A stretch of DNA of 14,971 nt, taken from Deltaproteobacteria bacterium (GTDB lineage: Bacteria; Desulfobacterota; Desulfuromonadia; Geobacterales; Pseudopelobacteraceae). The notes beneath the pieces were generated by a model. That model was not told the DNA's origin. It searched no databases and saw only the letters and a list, made by a program, of their open reading frames with translations. Numbering within the stretch: the first letter of the stretch is position 1; each line of letters starts with the position of its first letter. A program made the translations under genes and the position numbers. This document shows positions 6,294 to 14,971 of the stretch, in pieces. The DNA lies in assembly GCA_016219145.1 (NCBI GenBank), contig JACRCG010000351.1:1-14971 (forward strand), given 5' to 3'.

Positions 6294-8114
6294 ATGATCA
6301 ATAAACATGAAGATTCATTCTGGGGCGGCATCATCAAGGCCCTGGGGCTGGTGTTCGGCGACATCGGCACCAGCCCGATCTATACCCTGACGGTAGTCTT
6401 TGCTGTAACCAAGCCGACTGTGGCCAATGTCTACGGTATCCTGTCGCTGATCTTCTGGACCATGACGATCCTGGTGACAGCCGAATATGCCTGGCTGGCC
6501 ATGAGTCTGGGTAAAAAGGGGCAAGGGGGCGAGATCGTCCTCAGGGAGATCATCATCAAGCTCTTCAAAAAAGGGCGGGTGCTGGCCTTTGCCGGTTTCC
6601 TGTCGTTTCTGGGGGTCTCGCTGCTGCTGGGCGATGGCGTTATCACCCCGGCCATCTCGATCCTCTCGGCCGTGGAAGGTCTGCTGCTGATCCCTTCCCT
6701 GGCTGCCACCAAGCAGTCTGTCCTTGTATTTATTGCTGCTCTGATCGCCTTCACCCTCTTCTATTTCCAGTCTCGGGGCACCGACAAAGTTGTCAAAATA
6801 TTCGGGCCGATCATGGTAACTTATTTTGGAGCCCTGCTCGTGTCGGGAATAATCTCGATAGCCGATACCCCCGCTGTCATCAAAGCCATCAATCCATGGT
6901 ACGCATTTGAGTTTTTTCGCCAAAACGGTTTTGCCGGCTATATCGTGCTTTCGGAAGTTATTCTCTGTTCCACCGGCGGTGAAGCGCTCTATGCCGATAT
7001 GGGGCATCTGGGAAAAAAGCCGATTATCCGCGCCTGGTATTTTGTCTTCGCCGCACTTTATCTGAACTACCTCGGTCAGGGTGCCTTCATCCTGCGCAAT
7101 CCTGATGCCAAGAATATTCTTTTTGCGATGATCCAGAGCGAATCCGCGCTGCTCTACATCCCTTTTCTGTTGCTGGCTATCATGGCAACCATCATTGCTT
7201 CCCAGTCGATCATCAGCGGTGTATTCTCAATTGTCTACCAGGGAATAACCACACGCCTGATGCCGCTCTTCAAGGTGGATTACACATCAAGCCACATCCA
7301 GTCACAGATATATATAAGCGCAGTAAACTGGACCCTGATGGTGGCGGTCATCTTTGTCATGTTTTTCTTCCAGAAGTCCGGTAATCTGGCAGCCGCCTAC
7401 GGCATGGCCGTGACCGGATCCATGACCATCACCGCCCTGATGATGATCATGGTTTTTTCAAAAACCACCAAAAAGTGGAAGGTGCCGATAGTTGTCGTCA
7501 TCGCCATAATCGACATCGTCTATTTCACCTCGACCTTTTCCAAGTTTCCTCATGGCGCTTACTGGTCTATCATCCTGGCGTCGATTCCCTTTGCTACCAT
7601 CTTGATCTGGACCAACGGCCAGCGGGCGCTCTACCGCGCCTTGCGGCCGCTTGACATTGATATTTTCATGCTTTCATACGAGCAAATCTATGCCAAGAAT
7701 AAAAACATCCCCGGCACGGCACTTTTTTTCATGAAGGGTCTGGATGTGATTCCACCCTACATTGTTCATTGCGTTATCCGCTCCAACATCATCTATGAGC
7801 GCAATATTTTCATTTCAATTATAAGAACAGACGAACCGTTCGATATCGCCTGTCATCACAAAACCGACGTCGGTACCGGGCTGGAATTCTTTGAGATCAA
7901 GGCCGGCTACATGGAAGTGCTGGATATTGAAAAACTGCTTAAATCCAACGGCATCAGCGAGAAGGTCATCTTCTACGGCATTGAGGATATCGAGACAAAA
8001 AATCCGATCTGGAAGGTATTCGCCCTGATCAAGAAGCTGACCCCCAACTTCGTGCAGTTCAACAAGCTTCCGGCCGCCAAGCTGCAAGGTGTTGTTACCA
8101 GAGTGGAGATGTGA
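6294..8114 (+). CDS. kup: Kup-family potassium uptake transporter, second paralogue
   Basis: Again 606 residues and a full-length KUP/HAK/KT potassium importer, collinear with the upstream copy from end to end. It has GLVFGDIGTSPIYTL (18-32), GDGVITPAISILSAVEG and GGEALYADMGHLG, with about 12 membrane helices and the same C-terminal end (AAKLQGVVTRVEM). Divergence from the first copy is spread through the protein, apart from a 72-base tract of complete DNA identity at the 5' end. The ATG at 6294 has a modest AAGGCAGG nearby (6283-6290). It lacks the riboswitch of its sister and is preceded by a terminator hairpin with a possible promoter overlapping it, so the two copies are probably used under different conditions. 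An old tandem duplication is the simplest origin. Confidence 0.94.
   Translation: MINKHEDSFWGGIIKALGLVFGDIGTSPIYTLTVVFAVTKPTVANVYGILSLIFWTMTILVTAEYAWLAMSLGKKGQGGEIVLREIIIKLFKKGRVLAFAGFLSFLGVSLLLGDGVITPAISILSAVEGLLLIPSLAATKQSVLVFIAALIAFTLFYFQSRGTDKVVKIFGPIMVTYFGALLVSGIISIADTPAVIKAINPWYAFEFFRQNGFAGYIVLSEVILCSTGGEALYADMGHLGKKPIIRAWYFVFAALYLNYLGQGAFILRNPDAKNILFAMIQSESALLYIPFLLLAIMATIIASQSIISGVFSIVYQGITTRLMPLFKVDYTSSHIQSQIYISAVNWTLMVAVIFVMFFFQKSGNLAAAYGMAVTGSMTITALMMIMVFSKTTKKWKVPIVVVIAIIDIVYFTSTFSKFPHGAYWSIILASIPFATILIWTNGQRALYRALRPLDIDIFMLSYEQIYAKNKNIPGTALFFMKGLDVIPPYIVHCVIRSNIIYERNIFISIIRTDEPFDIACHHKTDVGTGLEFFEIKAGYMEVLDIEKLLKSNGISEKVIFYGIEDIETKNPIWKVFALIKKLTPNFVQFNKLPAAKLQGVVTRVEM
6320..6391 (+). 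repeat. 72-base tract identical to 4413-4484 in the first kup gene
   Basis: This is the second member of the direct repeat; the copies are 1907 bases apart. It covers the codons of the first membrane helix and the family signature. Perfect identity over 24 codons against a diverged background points to recent gene conversion or to nucleotide-level constraint. Confidence 0.9.
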
Positions 8115-8146
8115 TCTGCGTGATGAAGTGGCATTTTTGTCCAACT

Positions 8147-8177
8147 GTTTTCTAAAATGATATGCTTTTAGTAAAAC
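8147..8177 (+). repeat. AT-rich inverted repeat between kup2 and the ATPase gene
   Basis: GTTTTCTAAAA (8147-8157) and TTTTAGTAAAAC (8166-8177) are inverted copies with one extra T in the second arm and an 8-base loop. It has no GC pairs to speak of and no following T tract, so it is a poor terminator. Its position directly before the -35 box of the ATPase promoter suggests a protein-binding site. The word CTAAAATG occurs at 8152 and again at 8184, 32 bases apart (about three helical turns). Confidence 0.5.
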
Positions 8178-8178
8178 A

Positions 8179-8208
8179 ATTGACTAAAATGTGTCAATCG
8201 CGTATGGT
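8179..8208 (+). promoter_or_regulatory. Promoter of the ATPase gene with internal dyad, likely leaderless
   Basis: TTGACT (8180-8185) and TATGGT (8203-8208) are separated by 17 bases. The start of transcription would fall at about 8214-8216, on the ATG at 8215, so the mRNA would have no leader. ATTGAC (8179-8184) and GTCAAT (8193-8198) form a 6-bp inverted repeat with an 8-base gap inside the promoter, a plausible operator. There is no Shine-Dalgarno sequence before the ATG, which agrees with a leaderless message. Confidence 0.55.
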
Positions 8209-8214
8209 CATCCC

Positions 8215-9405
8215 ATGGATACCACAACAATTCTCCAGCTGAATGAAACCGCCCGGGCGCAAGGATTGGCGCATCAGCGCAAGCGTTTTGCATTCAAAAA
8301 AATTCTCGACGAGACCGGCAGACACCAGATAGGACTGGTCGGGCCGCGCGGCTCCGGTAAAACCGTTATTCTGAAGCAGCTTCTGGCGCACTATCCTGAC
8401 AGCGCCTGTTATCTCACTCTGGATGCTGTTGACAGCCCCGGCCTGTTTCAGACCATTCAGAACCTGCACGAAAAGTACAAATTCACTCTTTTTCTCGTAG
8501 ATGAAATACATCATGAAAAACAGTACGCCCGCGAGTTGAAAAAAGTTTACGACTTCCTGGATGTGCGCGTAATCTTTTCCAGCTCTGTCGCTCTCTCACT
8601 TCATGAAACCGCATACGATCTGTCCCGAAGAGTAAATCTGGTATTCATCAATCCGTTCAGTTTTCGGGAATATCTCTATTTCACCAAGGAGCTTGATCTC
8701 TCCGCGTTGTCTGTCAACCAGCTCTTGGAACAGCAATGGGATGCCCTTCATCTGCGTCAGGAGATTCACTTTGAGAATTTTCTGAAAGGCGGGTTGTTCC
8801 CTTTTGCGCTTGAAGAGCCGAATATCTTGCCGCTCCTTGGAAACATCCTCGATAAAATAATTACCAGCGACATTCCGCTGATCGGCAGACTTCTGACCGA
8901 CGAAATTCCGATCCTGCACAGGATGATGCGCTTCATTGGCTTTGCGCCGCCGGACGGTATAAACTATTCGTCGTTATCTAACAACCTCAAGATCACAAAA
9001 TATAAGGCGGAGCAGTATGTACGCCTTCTTGAACAGGCATTTGTGCTGAAGTGCGTCATGCCTGCCGGAACAAATGTCATGAAAGAACCGAAGATTCTGA
9101 TGCGTCTGCCGTACCGGCTTTTGTTTCAGCCGTATGAACATGCAATAGGCGCCATCAGGGAAGAGTTTTTCGCGGAAATGATGATTTGTAAAGGCATCTC
9201 ATTCAACTATCTGAAATCGACAAGAGGGGCCAAGACACCTGATTATCTGGTGCACGTCGATACTGAAACTTATGTAATTGAAATCGGCGGCCCCGGTAAG
9301 GGGCGTGAACAGTTTAAAGGGTTTGCAGGAAAGAAGAATCTGATTCTTGCTCACAGCAATGAAACGACCGGAATAAAGCGCCCGCTTTTCCTGATTGGCT
9401 TTTGA
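8215..9405 (+). CDS. AAA-type ATPase with C-terminal DUF4143 domain
   Basis: This 396-residue protein has a Walker A motif GPRGSGKT (about 43-50), a Walker B motif TLFLVDEIHH (about 91-100) and a following strand VRVIFSSSVAL that fits a sensor region, then FINPFSFREYL, typical of AAA_14/DUF4143 ATPases. The C-terminal part contains TPDYLV...YVIEIGG (about 341-359), a PD-(D/E)xK-like arrangement in which the usual lysine is replaced by glycine, so nuclease activity is doubtful. Members are common, patchily distributed, often multi-copy in a genome, and of unproven function. A GTG at 8191 would add eight residues, but it lies inside the predicted promoter, so I prefer the ATG at 8215. The gene is more AT-rich and carries its own promoter between two transporter genes, which hints at acquisition. 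Only 19 bases separate it from the next gene. Confidence 0.85.
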   Translation: MDTTTILQLNETARAQGLAHQRKRFAFKKILDETGRHQIGLVGPRGSGKTVILKQLLAHYPDSACYLTLDAVDSPGLFQTIQNLHEKYKFTLFLVDEIHHEKQYARELKKVYDFLDVRVIFSSSVALSLHETAYDLSRRVNLVFINPFSFREYLYFTKELDLSALSVNQLLEQQWDALHLRQEIHFENFLKGGLFPFALEEPNILPLLGNILDKIITSDIPLIGRLLTDEIPILHRMMRFIGFAPPDGINYSSLSNNLKITKYKAEQYVRLLEQAFVLKCVMPAGTNVMKEPKILMRLPYRLLFQPYEHAIGAIREEFFAEMMICKGISFNYLKSTRGAKTPDYLVHVDTETYVIEIGGPGKGREQFKGFAGKKNLILAHSNETTGIKRPLFLIGF

Positions 9406-9424
9406 TTTCTCAAGGGAGAGATTT

Positions 9425-10441
9425 ATGCTCAACTGGATTTTATTATTAATTGCCCTGGGGATCATCCTGCTGGGAGCGACCGTTTTTACCAACGGCCTGG
9501 AGTGGTTCGGCAAGAAGATGAAACTCTCGGACGGAGCGGTGGGGAGTATCTTTGCCGCCGTCGGTACTGCCCTGCCCGAAACTCTGGTGCCGATTGTGGC
9601 CATCATGTTCGGCACACCCGAGGCCGGTCACAAGATCGGGGTGGGAGCCATCATCGGCGCTCCCTTCATGCTTGGCACGCTGGCTTTTTTCATCAGCGGA
9701 CTGGCGGTAATGTGGAACCGCAAGAAACGCGACGACTACCCGATCATGCGGGTTGACACGGTCGTGATGCGGCGCGATATGGAGTATTTCCTGATACTCT
9801 ACTCGGTAGCGATAGCGGCATCATTTATGGGAAGCCATCCGGTGGTCAAGACCTTTATCGCTCTGGCGCTTTTTCTGACCTACGGCGGCTATGTTATGAA
9901 AACCCTCAAAGGGGGCGGCGAACCGGAAGCGCACGAGATTGAGGAAGCGGAGATAGATCCCTGCTACTTCGCCCCCAAGTCGCATGACCCGCAGATGACA
10001 ATCATCGCTTTTCAGGTTCTGAGCTCACTGCTGCTGATCGTGTGGGGTTCCTACATCTTTGTGGAGAAGATCCAGATCATTTCGGTGCAGATGGGGATAT
10101 CGCCCTTCATTCTGGCCATGATTATCGCGCCGATCGCTACCGAGTTGCCGGAGAAGTTCAACAGCGTGATCTGGATCGGCAAGGGCAAGGACACCCTGGC
10201 GATCGGCAATGTCACCGGCGCCATGGTCTTCCAGGGCTCGATCATCACCGCCATAGGCATCATGATGACCGACTGGCGGCTGAACAGCGCCGCGTTGTTG
10301 ACAGTGGCCCTGACCTTTGGCTCGGTCGGTCTGGCCTATTTGCAAATCCGCTGGAAAAAACATCTGACGCCGGGAACATTGCTTGTTGGGGGAGCATTCT
10401 ACTTTGTGTTTCTGGTGCTGATTTTTATAGGATGGATCTAA
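9425..10441 (+). CDS. Sodium/calcium exchanger-family (CaCA) cation antiporter
   Basis: A 338-residue integral membrane protein with two alpha-repeats, the ion-binding core of the CaCA superfamily. Repeat 1 reads GSIFAAVGTALPETLVPIVAI (40-60; written here as GSIFAAVGTALPE and TLVPIVAI), repeat 2 reads APIATELPEKFNSVIWI followed by GNVTGAMVFQGS. Both carry the key acidic residue in the LPE motif. The first has GTALPE where many members have GTSLPE, and the second has ATELPE, so ion preference may differ. A charged cytosolic loop (EPEAHEIEEAEID) lies between the halves. The frame opens at 9395, inside the ATPase gene, but AGGGAGAG (9413-9420) places the start at the ATG of 9425. It is likely co-transcribed with the ATPase gene 19 bases upstream. 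Whether it moves calcium or another cation cannot be told. Confidence 0.87.
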   Translation: MLNWILLLIALGIILLGATVFTNGLEWFGKKMKLSDGAVGSIFAAVGTALPETLVPIVAIMFGTPEAGHKIGVGAIIGAPFMLGTLAFFISGLAVMWNRKKRDDYPIMRVDTVVMRRDMEYFLILYSVAIAASFMGSHPVVKTFIALALFLTYGGYVMKTLKGGGEPEAHEIEEAEIDPCYFAPKSHDPQMTIIAFQVLSSLLLIVWGSYIFVEKIQIISVQMGISPFILAMIIAPIATELPEKFNSVIWIGKGKDTLAIGNVTGAMVFQGSIITAIGIMMTDWRLNSAALLTVALTFGSVGLAYLQIRWKKHLTPGTLLVGGAFYFVFLVLIFIGWI

Positions 10442-10476
10442 CCTGGACGGCAGTTCAATAATACGGAAACACGGGC

Positions 10477-14040
<3,564 letters not shown>

Positions 14041-14269
14041 TTACCTTATTCCCCGAATTTTCTGCATATAGCATTCAAACATCTCTTCATTCAAGCGCTT
14101 CATCATTCGTCTCACGTCAGCCATCAGCCGGTCATCACGCTGAACTGTGCAAAAATATTCCGCCAGGGTCAGAAGATCAAACCAGAGTCGTGGTTTCGGC
14201 AACGCCATATTCATCGGCGATGTTTAGCAGGATACCGTGGCGATTATCTTCAAACAGATCAAGCTGCAT
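14041..14269 (-). pseudogene. Remnant of a small gene coupled to the SNF2 gene, broken into two frames
   Basis: Two protein-like pieces lie in different minus-strand frames. The 5' piece starts at an ATG at 14269 with AAGGA eight bases upstream, reads MQLDLFEDNRHGILLNIADEY and stops at 14177-14179 after 30 residues. The 3' piece reads RLWFDLLTLAEYF, then RDDRLMADVRRMMKRLNEEM and FECYMQKI, and ends in TAA at 14041-14043, immediately before the SNF2 ATG. The frames overlap between 14177 and about 14222 and are offset by one base. Together they look like the N- and C-terminal ends of a gene that suffered an internal deletion or frameshift. The 3' piece alone (from ATG 14214 or 14208, 57 or 55 residues) could still be translated. 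I do not recognise the family. Confidence 0.55.
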
Positions 14270-14286
14270 GCTTGCAATCCTTGATG

Positions 14287-14314
14287 CTTATGAAAGTAAA
14301 TCTATTGATGCCAA
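14287..14314 (-). promoter_or_regulatory. Weak candidate promoter for the broken gene and SNF2
   Basis: On the minus strand TTGGCA (14314-14309) is followed after 16 bases by CATAAG (14292-14287). Transcription would begin near 14280, 11 bases before the ATG at 14269. The -35 box is good, the -10 box poor. It is the best candidate seen between the transposase scrap and the SNF2 gene. Confidence 0.3.
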
Positions 14315-14330
14315 AAATATGGTCAGCTTT

Positions 14331-14399
14331 TCACGGCAGATATTTGAGTGACATGTGAGGTCTGAGGAAATTGTAGTGTGTCACAACCCGCGAGATTAA
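14331..14399 (-). mobile_element. Remnant of an insertion-sequence transposase C-terminus
   Basis: A 22-codon open stretch between two stops (TAA at 14400-14402 and TGA at 14331-14333) reads LISRVVTHYNFLRPHMSLKYLP. The HYNFLRPHMSLKYL pattern matches the C-terminal end of the DDE integrase core in many insertion-sequence transposases (YNF-RPH-SL-TP). No other part of a transposase and no terminal repeats are visible, so only a scrap is left. It lies directly behind the broken SNF2-associated gene, consistent with past insertion and deletion there. The rest of 14270-14427 shows no gene. Confidence 0.5.
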
Positions 14400-14427
14400 T
14401 TAATACCATTCAGGGGAAACTTCATGT

Positions 14428-14724
14428 TTAACTGGTATAGAGGCCTTTTTCTTTGCTATGTTTTATACCTACAATCACGATTCTATCAATATCTATTCTG
14501 TAGCGGATAATGTACGCTCCTGATCCGAAAGATCTGATTAATTCTCGATACTCCGAGATGTCCTCCAGAGGTTTACCCAGCATGGGGAAGGTTAGCAGCA
14601 GATTTGTTGCCTCAATAATTGTACTGGCTGCTTTTTGCGCAGCTTCTTCATTGAATTGCAGAAGATATTCCCTGATTTTCTTAAGGTCTCTGGTCGCCTT
14701 TGCCGAAACGATTATTTGTGGCAT
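14428..14724 (-). CDS. ParE/RelE-superfamily toxin
   Basis: A 98-residue basic protein of the ParE/RelE toxin fold: MPQIIVSAKATRDLKKIREYL at the N-terminus (first strand and helix), a second helix (EEAAQKAASTIIEATNLLLTFP), then GKPLEDISEYRELIRSF and GAYIIRYRIDIDRIVIVGIKHSKEKGLY forming the strands and the C-terminal end. ParE members poison DNA gyrase; RelE members cleave mRNA on the ribosome. The LLLTFPMLGKPL and FGSGAYIIRYR patterns favour the ParE side. An ATG at 14733 is three codons upstream, but family members normally begin with MPQ, so 14724 is preferred. It overlaps the antitoxin gene by 13 bases, the usual antitoxin-then-toxin order. Confidence 0.88.
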   Translation of the reverse strand: MPQIIVSAKATRDLKKIREYLLQFNEEAAQKAASTIIEATNLLLTFPMLGKPLEDISEYRELIRSFGSGAYIIRYRIDIDRIVIVGIKHSKEKGLYTS

Positions 14725-14971
14725 TTTGGGCATTCCGTCTCGTCAGATGTTCCCCATGTGTTTAGCCAGCTCATCATTTCATTGTGCGTTACATGCAGGC
14801 TGTCTCTCTGGTATTCTTCCCAGGCTTCAACGGTTTCCCGTTTGAACTGTTCCGCTGATTCTTCACGTTCAACGTACTGCTGAATTGCTTCTTTCATAAT
14901 CCAGTGGGTAGAGCGATGCTTTGCCTCTCCGATTTTATGAAGCCTGTTTTTCAATTCGGGTGAAATTTTAA
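14712..14971 (-). CDS. Ribbon-helix-helix (CopG-like) antitoxin, 5' end outside the window
   Basis: The protein neutralises the ParE-type toxin encoded next to it and probably represses their shared promoter. The frame remains open to the window edge: residues KISPEL precede KNRLHKIGEAKHRSTHWIMKEAI, which together form a ribbon-helix-helix DNA-binding domain (strand, helix, turn with HRS, helix). A TTG at 14954 could be read as a start, but it would delete the DNA-contacting strand, so the true start lies beyond 14971. The C-terminal part (EQFKRETVEAWEEYQ, then SWLNTWGT and CPKCHK) is the toxin-binding tail. The final CxxC (ECPKCHK) is a minor oddity. Its promoter and operator are not in the window. 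Confidence 0.85.
   Translation of the reverse strand, partial: KISPELKNRLHKIGEAKHRSTHWIMKEAIQQYVEREESAEQFKRETVEAWEEYQRDSLHVTHNEMMSWLNTWGTSDETECPKCHK

Noticed and set aside
6315..7007. 230-codon minus-strand frame inside kup2, and similar long antisense frames in kup1
   Set aside because: Shadow frames caused by the GC-biased third positions of the kup genes. Similar antisense frames occur at the same place in both paralogues.
8147..8177. Terminator for kup2
   Set aside because: The stem is almost wholly A-T and has no following T tract.
14360..14427. Terminal inverted repeats or target duplications of an insertion sequence
   Set aside because: No matching ends were found around the transposase scrap; only the short coding remnant is supportable.

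Overview
The window looks chromosomal, from a GC-rich Gram-negative bacterium. The set of families (an ArnD-type deacetylase with a DUF4911 protein, two Kup potassium transporters in tandem, and a SWIM-finger SNF2 ATPase) suggests a Geobacter-like member of the Desulfuromonadota (former Deltaproteobacteria). That placement is an inference from gene content; there is no rRNA or marker gene here.

Layout. Positions 1-392 hold the C-terminal part of a PpiC/SurA-type parvulin cut by the window edge. It has a probable one-base frameshift near 40-56 and ends at a strong intrinsic terminator. Positions 458-4032 (minus strand) are a compact four-gene operon with every junction overlapping: ArnD-like deacetylase, DUF4911 protein, spinster-like MFS transporter, NamZ/DUF1343 exo-muramidase. 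This looks like a cell-envelope unit. Positions 4033-4386 are a divergent regulatory region. It contains a minus-strand promoter for arnD and a plus-strand promoter, a c-di-AMP (ydaO/yuaA-type) riboswitch and an intrinsic terminator ahead of the first kup gene.

Positions 4387-8114 encode two paralogous 606-residue Kup potassium transporters, separated by a terminator hairpin. Only the first has the riboswitch. Their 5' ends share 72 identical bases although the rest has diverged, which suggests gene conversion. Positions 8215-9405 encode an AAA/DUF4143 ATPase, probably a leaderless transcript with a dyad in its promoter. It is followed by a Na+/Ca2+ exchanger-family antiporter at 9425-10441. 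A large SNF2 helicase with an N-terminal SWIM zinc finger runs convergently on the minus strand (10477-14040).

Positions 14041-14427 are a decayed region. A small gene directly upstream of and abutting the SNF2 gene is broken into two frames, and a scrap of an insertion-sequence transposase C-terminus lies behind it. The window ends in a minus-strand ParE-type toxin and its ribbon-helix-helix antitoxin, whose N-terminus lies beyond the window.

The main regulatory story is ion homeostasis. A second-messenger riboswitch appears to gate one of two tandem potassium importers, and its expression platform (antiterminator versus terminator) can be traced base by base. A cation antiporter lies close by. 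No tRNA, rRNA or CRISPR array was seen.
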